Positions 13,856 through 27,497 are shown, counted from the stretch's first letter. The stretch: 64,000 nucleotides of DNA from Gymnogyps californianus (GCF_018139145.2 NC_059471.1:85706520-85770519), one strand, 5' to 3'. Made by a program: numbers and translations. Notes: generated by a model not told the origin, from the sequence alone.

Positions 13856-16800
13856 GTAAGTATACAGTATTTCTAACAGAAAATATGTTTATCAGTTTTG
13901 AATTATACCATTTTAATATGCTAGATTAGTATAGTACCTTTGTATTATTTATGATCATGCCTGCCTGTATCTATTCGTTCTTTTATTTTCTCTTTTCACT
14001 AGATGAAAGTCAAATTCTTTTCCTGTTCAGGGTTTATTTATCTGCCTTTTCAAATATTTCTTCACCTACTAGTCCTGTGCATCTTTGTTTTCATTCAGAC
14101 CCTTTGAGAGCCAGTTTTGATGCAAGTTTTAAGCTGATGTTGCGGCGAATTCTTTTGCAGGATATGGTGATACCATTCCAAGAATAGCAAATGCATTATT
14201 GTGTGTCCTCAGAGCTTGAATAGTTTCAGACACCCATTAGGAGGAGATCAAACTTATAAATGAGAATTCTTTCCAGTCTTTTTCATGGCAGTGTCTTGAT
14301 AACAACCTCCGTCTTCTTGCTGCACCCCGTGGCTGGAATAAGGATGATGTGTCTTAACCATTCTTAACGTTTTATGTTTTGTTGGGGGAATGGATTGTGG
14401 CTTTTGTTATTCAGTATAAGCCTTTGGTGTCTTTTATACATTTTTACATTTTCATCTAGTTTTTGGGAGGGAGAAAGAACTTTCTTTTATCAGAGAGCAG
14501 TGGTATATTAACATTTCACAAAGTTTTATAATGAAAATCTCCCTAAGAACTGAAGTAACTTAAACATCGTCTCATCTCGTTCTCAAATGACAGTTCTGGA
14601 AACAGTAAAATATTTAAAATTTCGTTTACATAAAGTTGCAATGTTTCTGTAAGTGTAACTGCAGTTATATTTTTAAAGGTTCTCAGAATGGAGTAAATCA
14701 CGCTCACTCCTGGCGAAGGGGAGTAACTAAATCAAAATATCTACTGTCACAGAGTGAGGTGGCATGACTCTGGGTGTTGGTGAAGGGCTGATCTGTTGAA
14801 AATTGGGGGAGAGGAGTGATTATCAGGCGCTTTTTTATTTATTTTTTTTTATTTTCTTTGAACTGTATGGAACATGTGCATGTGTGTGTTAACTAGCACT
14901 CAGAAATGCACTTCGCCTTCCTGCTGGGCAGGTTTTAGAGCAGTGGTATCTACCTCTCCTTCTGAACTTGTTCGTCCTGATACCTGTACGCAGTTCAAAT
15001 ATGATCATTTGCATTACACAACTGAACAAAATGTCTGGATTATAACTCTGGGATTATTTGATCAAAATGTCCATGAAAGAATAGCACACCTAAGGCCATT
15101 GGTTCCAGTGATGCATTTTCAAAAAAAAAAAAAAAAAAAAAAGGTGTTAAATTTGCGTTGTTCTGGTCTACTCTGATTCCAGCCATTCAGACGTGGTGGC
15201 AAGGAACACTTTAAAAGCCCAGCTGATAGATGGTATATCAACTACTTTCAGGTTAAACTGTGTGAAGGAAATATAGACTGGATTGTGTTGCATCTCAAAA
15301 TCCGGCACTTTCCAAAACATCTAAATCACAAGTACCTTGATCTATAGCTACCAAAAACATGACTGATTACAAGACAGGACAGATTTAGACATAATCCTTA
15401 CTCCTGTTTCTTCTCACTCTTAAGAAGAGGGGTAGAGGGGGAGGGGGAGGAGAGAGAGGTTTTGCATAAGGGAAAATTACATTGGCTAGTTAGAGCTAGT
15501 AGCTCAGAGAAAGATGAATAAATTAGTGAAATAAGATAGTGATAAAACTCTTGCATCCTCAGCTAGAAACTTGCTGACATCAAACTTGATTTTTTGGACC
15601 CAACCAGGGACTGAAAAACCTCTTTTCATTTCTATTTACAGCTGTTTAACAGGACAGTATCTAGGGACAGACTGTACCCACCCATGTGTGTACAGGTGTC
15701 TGGTTCAGACACTGTTCTTTGTTCTTCTTCATCTGTTAGCTGAGGACATCTACCTAACAAACATTGGGATGTTCATTAGGATCGTCCAGGACAAACAAAA
15801 ATTACTACCTTCAGTTCAGCACCAAGTTTGACTTCAGTAGTAAAAGCTGTTAACAGCACCGTAATACTAGCTTTTCAACTACATGAATAATGTTTTCTAT
15901 GAATTCATATTAAAAATCTAACAGATAGCTTGTGACTACCCAAGTTTTTTTCTGAGGCTTTTAATTCTTACAGAGTCCTAGAAGTATGAAATTCCACTTA
16001 TTTACTCTGATAGAGACTTTCTGCAGCAAATAACAAACTGGACCTGAGAACTCAACGCTGAGAAGCACATCATAGCTAGCTACTAGTTACTTCTGATATC
16101 CTTTGGCAAGTCTCATTTTGCTGGTGATTGTCATAAGAATCATTAAAGATACATGAAATTGGATTGAAGACATCTTCTTAATAATGTCATTCTCAAAATC
16201 TCTAATAGCCCAGAACTGATCCCAATTCCTGACACTTCCTCCTGCAGAGTTGTTCCCATGAATCATTCTCCCTAGAGTTCTCCAGGTGCAGTTCCTCATG
16301 GGATAATAATTGTTACTCCCTGCTACAGGAATTCTTTGCAATACATTCTCCTTTTCATCTTGTTTGGAGTCTTTTAGTAACGTAGCTAAAGGTTTTGGGG
16401 ATTGCTAAAGTCACAGTTTTTTCTGTCATCTGCCACCAAACAATTTGATATCTATGAGGGTTGTGCACAGTGTCAATAGGCACTATCTTCAGAGGAGCCT
16501 GAGTTTTGCAGATTTTGGCACATATTGCAAGCTATGAGTCTGAAGAAATTATCTACTTTGGAGAAAACAGTTGCAGGTGAGCATTTCTCCTAGCGATGCT
16601 TTGATTCCTTTTTAATGTACTGAACTTGAAACAGGAAATTCTTCTGACCAGAAAGTTCCTAAACAAGCTATGCTAATTAGTGACTCTCTTTCATTAACTT
16701 GGATGGAATCTAGAAGCTGACAAAGCTGTTTGAAAACCCTTGCTGTTGGTAGTGCATCCATCGTTCTCTTTAGTCATATAATTATATTATAAAGTTTTCT

Positions 16801-17566
16801 TTCGGTAGGCAGAATAATGCTAGACACAGCATATGTGTCCTATGCTTGTTTGTACCTGAGTGCGGCAGAAATAGTCCCCTTCATAATTTTAATACTTGAT
16901 AGTTCTGTTTGATGTTTGTGCGTCCATTGGTATGCTCTTTGGTTGTGTTACAGAAATTAAAATAAAACAGCTAGTGCCCTTGCAGTTATACATGAAGTTG
17001 TTGACGGCATATTTTTGTCAGAACTGAAATAATTCATCTTGGAGCCCTAGCTCTTTTTACAAGTTAAAAATAGAATACCTTTATTTCTTCTAGAGGTAGC
17101 TATCAACTGCTCATTCTGAAACCGATTGCTATTATCATTAGTGTATCTTTGATATTTTATTTATGTAAAAATAAGAAACATCATACTGCTTTAGGTCATT
17201 ATCATAAGTAACAAATGATTGCCAGAATTACAGGATTTGATCCAAAGCTCAGTAAAGTGAACAAGACCTACCAGTTGTTTCCAAAAGGCTTTGAAACCCA
17301 CTCTGCATTCCTAATGAACATGGATATAAGAATAAGTGTACTGATCTCTTTTTACATGCTTTGTATGCATTGAGTTCCTTGAATTTGTTCCATATGCTTT
17401 TTTTCGTTCAATCACTATTGTAATTTCCCAAAGCAAATTATAGGATTGATACAATATATTGTTGGAATTTAAAAAAAAAAGAAAAAGAAAAAGAAAATTA
17501 ATATAGTAAGGACAGATCTCTTGAATTGAAATACTATGCATTTAGTTTTTGTATCTTATATTGCAG
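13856..17566 (+). other. CDKL5: CDKL5 intron before the alternative exon
   Basis: This is a 3711-nt A/T-rich intron. An A22 run lies at 15121-15142 and a purine-rich tract near 15420-15460. No gene or identifiable transposon is seen. Confidence 0.75.
15121..15142. repeat. A22 homopolymer
   Basis: Twenty-two consecutive A residues inside a CDKL5 intron. It may be the tail of a decayed retroposon, but the DNA before it was not recognised as one. Confidence 0.9.
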
Positions 17567-17689
17567 ACAGACTCAACCAACGGGGAGAATCCAAGCATCA
17601 AGAAATCCCTCTTTCCTCTTTTTAATTCAAAGAATAATTTAAAGCATAGTTCTTCTTTGAAAAAGCTTCCTGTAGTCACTCTACCCATG
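17567..17689 (+). CDS. CDKL5: CDKL5 alternative in-frame exon (human exon 17 equivalent), 41 codons
   Basis: A candidate cassette exon of exactly 123 nt (41 codons) lies between acceptor atattgcag and a weak donor, gtattaat. It begins and ends in phase 0, so it can be kept or skipped between the exons at 13753 and 18816 without changing frame. The reading contains NGENPSIKKSLFPLFNSKNN and HSSSLKKLPVVTLPM, serine- and lysine-rich like the rest of the tail. Human CDKL5 has, from memory, an alternative 123-nt exon 17 that adds 41 residues in a minor isoform. Length, phase and position all agree. The weak donor fits regulated inclusion. The open frame runs slightly beyond the donor to a stop near 17824, so retention would truncate the protein. 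Confidence 0.82.
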
Positions 17690-18815
17690 GTATTAATTTT
17701 TAAGTACAGTAGCACTGTAAAATGCTCCAGTAAACTTGTTTTACTGACTACAGCAGCATGTGTTTTATTTTCATGGGATCACTTTCTCTTCATGCCAGTT
17801 AAGTATCTTGGGCCAGTTCGATAAATTTAAGTAAAAATGGCAGTTCTGTTGAAATAGATTGTGCCTAAAAAAATTTTTTTTAGTATTTGATATACTGAAA
17901 ATATAACATACGCAGTTCCAGAGAGAATGAGCCCTGGGACTAAGACTAAAGGAGGAAAATAGTTGTGAAATTGTATATGTTTAAAATTAAACTGTCTCAT
18001 TCTGTTTCAATCAGGAAAAAAATTAAACCTGGTATGTTTTATAGCTATATTGGAAATACATTCTTTTAATGCGAAGTGCTCCCTTATATATAAATTTAAT
18101 TAATCAAATATTAACAACAGATTATCTGAAAACTAAATTTTAGCTCATGCCTCTGCTGCATTTTTGTTTGTCCTGATTGTTCATCATAAAAGACAGCTTG
18201 AATTAAAAATAGGTTACATTTTAACTGTCCTTTTTTTGCTTAGAATTCTTGAAATGAGATAAAACTCTCTATATAAGTTTGAAATCATTCTTCTGCCATA
18301 AATTTTGTTGGATTTTCAGCTTGGGGGGCAGGGGGAGAAGTGTCTTAATTTTTGCTTTAGTTTGGGATATTTGTGGAGGAGGAGAAAGATGGGGAAAGGA
18401 AAAGCTCTTGGGTTTGTGATGGCAAAATCAGCCAGACATCGGTTTAGAGAGATTTTGGTCTGCTTCACTCAGGAACAAATTTATAGAACTGATCCATGGT
18501 CTTAACTGCAGTATGGAATGCTTTTTAAATGAAGATGAGGCTCAACAATTTTTTAATTTTTTTTATTTTTTGAAGCCTTGTTTAACTGCTCTCTCTTACA
18601 GCAAATAACACTAACAGCATGCGAATGCTTTAAGGGCTAAGGGTATAGCAAATCTGCATGATATCCACATGCTCTTACTATGGGGAGAAATATTGAAAGG
18701 TCATTGCAATCTGCTGCAGTAATGGGCTTCACTTGTGTTCTGTAATTAACTGATTAAAATGATTTACAGCTATTAAAAATATATTAGGAGACCAGTATTT
18801 AATATTTTGTTGCAG
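17690..18815 (+). other. CDKL5: CDKL5 intron
   Basis: An A/T-rich intron of 1126 nt ending in the acceptor ttgttgcag. Nothing else is seen in it. Confidence 0.8.
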
Positions 18816-18935
18816 ATGCCTAGCAGTGATGGTCAGGATCTCTTGGCATTACAGAAAGCCATTCATTCTTCTAATCACCAGAGCAGCAGGCAGAAGGACT
18901 GGCATCCTGAGAAGATGACAGAAATCCAGCCTCAT
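18816..18935 (+). CDS. CDKL5: CDKL5 coding exon (human exon 18 equivalent)
   Basis: The acceptor is ttgttgcag and the donor is gtaagtgg. The exon has 120 nt, exactly 40 codons, phase 0 at both ends. The reading starts MPSSDGQDLLALQKAIHSS and ends DWHPEKMTEIQPH. The human exon reads [20 protein letters not shown] at its start and EWRPEKISDLQTQ at its end. The first codon is an ordinary internal methionine here, not a start. Confidence 0.93.
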
Positions 18936-20241
18936 GTAAGTGGCATTATCAATTCCCTGTATTTTAACATCACTGAGGTATCTTGACAGCTTTTTCTCTG
19001 GTGAATAGAAAAATTGCGTTTGATGTTATTTCCCAACCTTCCTATTCCCTGCTCATTGAATGTAAAAAATGACGTGCCTGCAGTCCTGCGTAATTCTTTG
19101 AAAATCTAGACATGAATGACAAGGAAAAGAAGAGACTCTAAATGTCCCTGTGTCAGTCTTTGAGCGTTTCGAAATATTGCTTATGTTTTTGTAGGAGAGG
19201 CAAGCAATGTTTCAGTGCATGTCTATGGTAGCTATGCAGTGCTGTAGAAAAGCCCTCAAGTTAGCTCTGCAAGGAGTGGTGAATCCTGAGGGCACGCTGC
19301 TGCTTGACACAGTTTGGTACTTGATGGGGTCACCAGAGCATCGTGACCACGTTACGGTGCAGCTGTGCCTCAGCTGGCGCAGACTGGGGTTTAAGCAGGC
19401 TACATTACTGGAGCGTAGCACTGCACTAATGCAACTTTATTTTCTCCAGTTCTAAAACCAGCTTGGGGGGCAGGGTTTGGGAGGGAGCTCCAGTGCCATG
19501 CTCTGTTGCCGTTACAACATTGAAAACTGAAGAAGAGGGTTCGTTGCAGCTGCTGTGTTTGAAGAAGCAAATTGCTCTGTGAGCTGTGGAATTTAATGAG
19601 TCTGTTTTCATGCCACTTTGTGTGCTCAGGCTTCCCCAGGCTCTTGCTACCCATTTCAGTAAGCCCATGTCTCCATTTTCCTTCAACCTGCTCACCAGTT
19701 AAAGAAGCTGTGAGGGACTAGAGCAGCTTATCACCCAGCTGCCAGCAAACAAAATATCTAACTGCTGAGTTCTGCCAGCCCTTATTTCAGTGCAGATGAT
19801 TACTCAAGACTCTCTCTAACCCCTAACTGATGTTCACAGAATTTTTAGGAACTTTGTATTTCTGATACCTGTGCCTCATAAAACGTGGCTGAGGTTCTAA
19901 AGTTAATAGCAGGAGTAGTGAGAGATGGGCAGCTAATGCAATTGTCTATACTTCCATTTTCATAGGAAACAAGGTTAAAATAATTGATGGGAACAGTGGT
20001 TTTTTTCTGATGTAGAAAAGGTTCTATCTTTTCAGGTAGCTAATAGATTGAATCATAATGAGAGACATTTTCTCAGGTGTGTAGTCATAGCTTGGAATGA
20101 AATATTCCAAATGAATACAAATTAAAAGTGAAGGAGTCCTGTGAAGTTCAAGATGTTCAATTTAGGATATGACAGTTTTGTTATAGGAAGCCTGATATGA
20201 TGGAGAGCAGAAGGTCAAGTGCTTTTCCCTGTGTCTTTCAG
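18936..20241 (+). other. CDKL5: Last CDKL5 intron in the window
   Basis: An intron of 1306 nt, moderately GC-rich near 19200-19700. Overlapping open frames on both strands there resemble no known protein and break at ordinary stops. No gene is called. Confidence 0.75.
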
Positions 20242-20628
20242 AGCCAGCCATTAAAATCCCTTCGAAAGCTCTTACACCTCTCCTCTTCAAATCATCCTGT
20301 CCCTGCTGAGCCTCGCTTCCAGCCCTTACCAAGTCAGCCAGCCAAAGCTTCTTTTTCTGAAGTGCGAATTCACCCCATGAGTCAGAGCTCCAGCAGCGGC
20401 AGCAGCAACGTTCGGCAAGAGCCTCAGCCGAAAAGCAGGCCGACGCTGCAGATACCAAGCCAGCTGGAACCTACCTGGCACGTCTCCCCGGTAAACAGGA
20501 GCGCGAGCGATGGGCCTCCCTACTCCGATCAGCTGCCTTCCAAGAGCGGACAGAACGGGCACACGTATAACCGAACAAACCGATCGCGAATGCCAAATCT
20601 GAATGATTTAAAAGAGACGGCCTTGTAA
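20242..20628 (+). CDS. CDKL5: CDKL5 terminal coding exon with stop codon
   Basis: The acceptor is gtgtctttcag. The exon encodes the last 128 residues and ends at TAA (20626-20628). It starts [19 protein letters not shown] and includes [43 protein letters not shown] and [15 protein letters not shown], ending LNDLKETAL. The end is the same as that of the main brain isoform of mammalian CDKL5. Compared with human, the serine run SQSSSSGSS is slightly expanded. The exon is richer in CpG and in G/C third positions than the upstream exons. No downstream exon like those of the testis-type human isoform was recognised. Confidence 0.96.
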   Translation, partial: SQPLKSLRKLLHLSSSNHPVPAEPRFQPLPSQPAKASFSEVRIHPMSQSSSSGSSNVRQEPQPKSRPTLQIPSQLEPTWHVSPVNRSASDGPPYSDQLPSKSGQNGHTYNRTNRSRMPNLNDLKETAL

Positions 20629-21127
20629 TTGCACTCCAGAAAATAGGCCCGTTCAGGTGGAGATCAGCGTAGGGGAGTGGTGGTGGTTCTGGTGATGGTA
20701 AGACTGCATTTTCAGCTTCATAAAGGTGTGCAATATGTACATGTGGAGCTATGCTGTTTGGCACCACAGTGAGAGTCAGGGATTATACAGTAAAACAAGT
20801 TGAATTATGAATTACCAGTCATCAGAAATGTTGCTGAATGCCAGGCAGAGTGTGCCGGTCAGGGAGAAAAATGCATTGCCGTTTTCTCTCATTTACATTC
20901 CAGCTTAGTGCACATCTCTGTCTGAAAGCTGGGAGACTTCTGGTATGTATTGGCACTTATAAGGGTGAAAACATTCATGTCTAGACCTGTGCCCTTACTA
21001 CATTTTTTGCTGCCTAGTTAAAACAGTGGGGTTTATGTGATAAAAGTGTATCCCTGTTAAGGGTTTAAAGTTAAATTGTATGTCTTAAATTTGTTTTTTA
21101 AACTTCCATATTTGATAGGATTTGTAA

Positions 21128-21138
21128 TATTTATTTAT
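21128..21138 (+). promoter_or_regulatory. CDKL5: AU-rich element-like motif in the CDKL5 3' UTR
   Basis: The sequence TATTTATTTAT contains overlapping AUUUA pentamers 500 nt after the stop codon. Such motifs bind mRNA-stability proteins, but a single copy in an A/T-rich UTR may be chance. Confidence 0.35.
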
Positions 21139-21432
21139 GATGACCTAATATCGTACTGTTATAATCATATCTTTTATGTTATAATGTAAAGTTATTTTGA
21201 GCTGTTTGAAACATTGTGAAGCAGTGCAACAGCTACAGTAGTTTCTATAAAAAACTAACAGTAACATTTATATATTGCATCAGGAGTATTTTATTCTATA
21301 TATAAATATATATATAAATGGAAAAATAACTGTCTGTTTTTTAAATATACTCATTTAAAAGAAAAGTATTGTTATGACACTATCTGCCATATTTTTATAC
21401 ATTTGTGATATAAAGTGCAGTATTATACTTCT

Positions 21433-21438
21433 AATAAA
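21433..21438 (+). promoter_or_regulatory. CDKL5: Proximal CDKL5 poly(A) signal
   Basis: Canonical AATAAA about 800 nt after the stop codon, following a long A/T-rich tract. Its use would give a short 3' UTR of about 0.83 kb and remove the hairpin and distal sites. Confidence 0.5.
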
Positions 21439-22796
21439 AGGAAGTTGAATGTGGATATAAACGTGACTGTAACAGTATGAATCTTGCTCAGCTATGAGAG
21501 CCCAGTATTATAGGCATTATTGGTAACAAACAAAAGACAACATTCAATTCCAAGCTTTATTATGGGCTATTTTGTTGGAAGTATTGGCTAAACGTAAGAG
21601 ACTGCAGAACTGTACAGTAATCTAAATGTGGTATGTTCTCCCCTGTGTCCTTAGCTTTCCTAGTAATATTAATGGGATTTCTGCATCTGCATCAAGAGCA
21701 CAGAGCCCCAGTACCAAATTTTTCTTTCCTCTAAAGAGATAAAGTGCCCCATGACTACAAGCTAAAGCAGGTGCTCTTCCACTTAATAGCAGGGGTGAAA
21801 ACCAAAGAAACATAGCATGAATTGCAAGTGAAATGCCAAACTTTAACACTTACGCATAGCATGGCACTGCAGATCATGGTATAAGCTTTTATGCATATGT
21901 GTATTTTACATCTTGTTTAGCAATCTATTAAGTAATAAGATAAACACTGTATTTAAATTTAAACTACTCTTGCACTTTTTATTATATTTCAGGATGTATT
22001 TAAAGCTACAAATCTGATACGCGGATATTGAGGGAGAAGGTTGCCATGCAGCTTAATTTCTCCTCAGGTCTTACTATCCGAATATTCCCGTACACAGTTC
22101 AGTTACCAGTCTCAGCAAAATACTAGATCTTGGGTTCCAGTCTCCTGTACAACATTGTTAAAACTGCCTTTACGTTGGTGAATGTCGAGTGTAGCAAATA
22201 CACAACCTGCTTCCTCTATTGCTACCAGTAAATTAAATCAAAGGTGAGCCACTAGGAGTCAAAAGAGTTATGCCAGTCTAAACTTTGTGCAATAAGAGGA
22301 GAGTCAGGCCTGTAGTGTCAGAACAATACAATCTTTCCTTTTTAAACACATTAGTTCAACTCCCTCATTACTCTGCAGCGTAGTTCATTTTCTAGATGCT
22401 GTCCTCATAAGACACTTGTACTTGCAAATACGTTGTCTTTTCCAAAAAGAGATTAACCTGAATGTAAATTCAATGATTTAGCCATAGATGTAGTTAACAG
22501 AAGCAGCCAGGCAGTAAGAGCTGAACTTCCTACTTGGATAACAATGCAAACTGGACATGCTGTTCAGTACCTCTCGAGCCATACCAAAGTTCTAACAACG
22601 GCAGATTCGGCACCACTGTTCTAAAAATCTGTGTCAGAAAGTACAATATGGAAGGATGTTACATCAGGTTTGTCCAGGGCTAAAAGTCAGTCTTGTACAT
22701 TGGAAAAATTACAAAATAAGAATTCTTTCTTTGCCAATTGCCTGCAAGAAATGTGCATGTGATTTTCTATAGATATATATGATATATGATATCTAG

Positions 22797-22835
22797 ATAT
22801 ATATGATATATACTGTGTTGATATATCATATATAT
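22797..22835 (+). repeat. CDKL5: Perfect A/T inverted repeat (hairpin) in the CDKL5 3' UTR
   Basis: The left arm (22797-22811) reads ATATATATGATATAT and the right arm (22821-22835) is its exact reverse complement. A 9-nt loop, ACTGTGTTG, separates them. The hairpin lies in a wider TA-rich patch (about 22770-22845). It may be only a microsatellite by-product, or a real RNA stem. Confidence 0.8.
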
Positions 22836-25800
22836 AGCATATATAAATACAGTAGACATGAAAGGGTATTCAGTTTTTGATAAGTTCAGCGGGCATCCAG
22901 GAAAGACATTGTGATATTTACTAGTCGTCGCAATCAGAGTTTAGCAGCATATTTCAGCAATCTCTTTTGGATTCACCAGTTGGTCACAACTAGGTTAGTC
23001 CTGTTAGTCCTGCTTTGAAGTGGGCTGATGCCACTGGAATCCCTCACAAAAGCAGTGTCCGGGCGTGGGGCTCGAAGCAGTACGGTTTGAATGTCTCCGA
23101 GGGAGCGTTCAGACTAGACTCCTGTACTTTGTGGATATGTATGCTTTTACCTCTGCAGGACTTTTAGCTTGCTGGTAAGAGCTTCATGCTGGGGATGATG
23201 GTGCTGGGCTGTATGTGGCTGTTCTGATTTCTAGCAAGGAAAAATGTTTCCAAAGGATTTTTTTTCTCAGTACCCATTAAGTTAAATCAGGGTAATCTCT
23301 GACTGTACATATAGCTGTTTAAAGTAGTTAGCAAAGCTTCAAGGGTGACCCAAGGAATGTTCGAGTATTTGGTGGCCCATATTTACAGAAAGTTCTTTCT
23401 ACTTCATACTGCATTTTCTTCTCGAATTCAACAAACCGTAGTAGATTTCAGTTGAATACTGAATTGTGTTGAATGTGTGTAGTATTTTCTTCCTTCTGTC
23501 AGAAAGAAATTCCAGCAGCTCGGCAAGCTGGTGCTGGGATAAATTGTGTATTTTTAACCTGGTCTAACTTCCCAATATTTAGAATATTGCTAATGTAATT
23601 TTGCTGAGGCTTCCAAAGGAGTCTTATTATAGTGACTGAGATTTGCTGGCTCAATAAAGGGGAAGAGAATTACAGAGCAAACGATTTTGTAAGTGTGAGC
23701 TTTCCTCTTCACTGGTCTGTGAGTCTTGTGCTACATGTTCTATAGATTTACTTAGTATAAAGCATCTTAGTTAAAATGCATTTTATTCTTTGGCAATCTG
23801 TTTTGCCTTATGGCATCATTAATGATGTGAATAGAAAAGAAACTAAGTTTCAGAAATGAATTACAGTCATTTTGCAGAACTCAAGCTGCCTAAACTTGTC
23901 TATATGTTTTTACTATAGCTCTTGAGCTCTTTTTAACTGAAAAAGAAGCACCTTAAGCTCATCTTAACTGAAATTGTATATGTGTTTAAGCTGTCCTTTT
24001 AAACTGCCGTGTAAATGTATTAACCTAGAACAAAATATTCTTTTCAACAGACCTGACCACAGAGAACAGTCCCTTAGAGCTATTTAACGCTTTTTGCTCC
24101 ATTTATCACAGTCCAAGATTCGTTGCTCCTCTGAGAGGTCACCAGCACGGAGCACCGGGCAGAGTTCTTGGCAGGAGGTCAGCGATCCCAGATTCGGTCC
24201 CTTCTTCCTAAAACATTCCCCATTCCACGGGGCTTGGGACTGATACCAAGCTTTGATTTCTGATACCGAGTCAGACCCACCTAAATGTGTGGGTCCTGAC
24301 GCCACTCTATTTACAGATACTCACTCTTTTAGATCAATATTAAAGCAGGCTTCAAACTTCCAAACGTACGAGACGCCCTCAGGTCGTCCTTAGGCTTGTC
24401 GCCTTTCTCTCTGCTACACCAACTTGTTTCTGGGAGGAAAGCTGAAGTGGTTCTTCAAGAAGCAGTGTCCTGTGACAGGCTTTTAGCCATTCCTTGTCAT
24501 TGCAGTTAGGTCTCTTAACAGATGAATCTTACTAGTGTAAAAAGCTACATACCAACCTTTTCTTTTTTCTTCAAAAGCTGCTGTAGCTATTAGCTGAGTA
24601 GACTCCTGTGCTCACCCAGAAAAAGCTATGTATTCTTAACAATTCAGTGCTGTAGACCTCCCTTAAAAGAATGCGAACACAGATTATATAGCTCTGAAAG
24701 CACTGTTGTGATCTATTTAGCTAAGGCAAAACCCAGCTGCTTTTGAGGGGAGCCATGCTCTAGAAGCGTTTGGGGTTTTTATTCATGTTTCAGTTTTTTG
24801 TTATCTTATAATGATTTGGTAGTGAGACATGCTTCAAAAATATCTGCATGTAATGAATTCTGTATGTTTTGAACACTGTCAGAGTGGAGCTGGGAGAATA
24901 TTTGAATCCCAGTCACACAAAGAGTATGAAAAGGATAGCCATATGTAATATACTGCAAATTGTGGGGTGGCAATGAATGTTTATTGTTTCCATTCCGGCT
25001 AGCATACATAATACATCTATTAGTGGGGTTATATCATAAACCATGCATCTGGGCGGCTGTTCATGTAAGTAGGCCCACCATTCGAAATAGGATAGGAGTG
25101 TCACGGAAGATGATTGGAAAGGTGATGTGCCCTATTTCACCATTTTTAAATGACCTTCAGATCAGGACGCTACTTAAGAACAGGTGCCTTTCCCTACACA
25201 GCTCTTTCTAATGGTGTCATGATATTAACCATTCATAACTGGGTTTGTAGTGAATGAGGAGAAAAGCCATTTAACTTCTGGCCTTTGTTAAAAAGGGAGC
25301 AATTTGAGTAAACTCTTTTAATATAACACAGCTTGGAAGTTCTAGACGTTGGCTCCTTTTTCAAAGGGTCAAACAGCAGCAGTGCATCAATGCTCAGGCT
25401 CATCAGGCAAGTGAAGGCTTGTGCACATCACTTGGTTCAGATGTTGTACTGAAACTGAAGATTTCTCATTTTGCAATCATGAAGCAAATTTCATGATAAT
25501 TAAGCAAAGCAAATTTTGTAGGAGATCCTCTTTCAACTGGAAGAGAAAAGCTGTGGTAGGTCATCTGTTCTCTCAGTGGACTCTCTAAACAGCTACTGCA
25601 TGAGACAGCATAGGTAAATCTGATGGATTAGGTCTGAATTTTACTTGCTCCAAGTTCTGCTTGGATGCTTCTTTGTTACCTTGTGTACAGCCAGTTGTTC
25701 GGTGCAAAAGTTGGCTTTTGACAAACTAAGTGGAAGATGCATGAGCAGTGTGAGAGGACCAGCCCCGCTATGTTTGGATGCTTTCATTCTACCAAATCAG

Positions 25801-27491
25801 ATTGCTTCTCAGGCTCTTTTAGAACGTAACTCAAATATGCAGCCGGGCAAAAGTGACTTTTAAGACGTGGCCCAAGAGTCTGCACGTGGAATTTGTGACT
25901 TGGCTAATAGTGACTCTACACATCTCTTGTCTTCTCTGCAAGTCAATCTACCTCCTCTTTCTTGCAGAATGTGGTCGAGGTTTGGTTTGTTTGTTCTGAG
26001 CTTATTATTGACTCCAAATTTTGAAGAGAGATAAAAAGATTCTTCCTCTAGGTACTGTTAGCAACCAAGTAATAAAATCTCGATGGGCCTTCATCTGATA
26101 CACTTCTGAAACCTCCAAGCCATCTGAGCTCTCCCTCTAGAATCCCAATGCCATCCTTTGCACTGCTTTGCAGTCTTCCCTTGCCCTTCCCCTTGTGGTT
26201 CTCAAATATTGCAGTTGCCTTGTTCTTTGTTGTTTCTCTAGTGCAGATTATCAGGGAGTTAGAGGCCTTATCTACTACTCCACCCTGTTTGCTGTTTTAT
26301 TCAAACAGCTATCCTTAGACTTGCTCAGGATTTTCTTCATTTTAATTTTCCATTCCATCTGGGTGAGATACCTTACCTCATTGTGCCCCCACCAAAACAT
26401 GCTGCCTGCCAGGCTTTTCGTTCCACCAGGTCTCTGTTTGCACAGGGCATTGTTTCTCTGGACCCGTTCTGAGAAATGCAAGGTGGCATCTTAACTGTAC
26501 AGGCGTAGAAATGCGTTGTGAAGTAACTGCTGTCCTAGAGCTTTCCATTAGCAACATTAAAGCATGTTCATAGCACAAGATGGAAGTCGCTATTCAAGTG
26601 TCCTATAGGATATTGGTGTGAACTCTTGACGTGTAAATCCAATGGCAGAGCTTTTAACTGTTTAGTAACAAGGCAAAACTTTAAGTGTAGGTAACTGTCG
26701 ACTTTCCTTTTCTTCTTACTTTTTTTTTTTTTGCTAGTGCACATCTTAGACTCGTACTACTGAAAGATATGTCTAATTGAAAGGAGTAACATATATATAT
26801 TTGGTTTATATGGAACAATAACCTAAAATCTTCCCTGAAACCATGATTTTGTTGGAAATTCTATGCAGGCATTTTAAAATCTGGTTAATCTGCTAAGGAC
26901 TTCCAGGACTGCTTAGATCTCCACTGTGAAATGCTGAATTCTGAATTTGTGTCATTTGGGAGAAGGAAGGAAGGATGAGGTTTAGAAAAATGCAATCTTT
27001 TTTCACAATCTGCCAGTACAAACTATTCCAAAAACAACAGGCTGGGGAGGTAGCTTTCAAAACTTCTAAATTTATGGATAAGGTTCCCCGATCTTTTTTA
27101 ACAGCTACTAGAAATCTAAAGCGCACAAACTTTTAAATCTACCATGCTTTCTGTTGTGGAAGGGATGTGATGTGGTGTTAACCTTTTTAATCCTGGAATA
27201 CAAATTGATTTTAAAATGTGTTGAATATTTAAGGATGACTTCATGCAAGTTAATAAACCATTTGTAAAGTGTTTGTATACAACCCTTTGTATCATGTTGT
27301 TGGTACACCTTACCAAATTTTTTTTGGGCATGTATTCCATTCTTAACTTCTGTACAATTTCTATTGTTGCTGTAAATATTCTAAAAGAGAAAAAAAAAAA
27401 ATCCTGTGGTAACCTTAATTATCAGCATGGAAATGGTTAATTTTTACTGAGCACAATGTATTTTTGAATGGGCCTTCCAAAATATGTCTTT

Positions 27492-27497
27492 AATAAA
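27492..27497 (+). promoter_or_regulatory. CDKL5: Distal CDKL5 poly(A) signal
   Basis: Canonical AATAAA following an A/T-rich stretch with a Pumilio-type site at 27371. After this point the base composition changes to GC-rich intergenic DNA, which supports it as the main transcript end. Confidence 0.65.
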
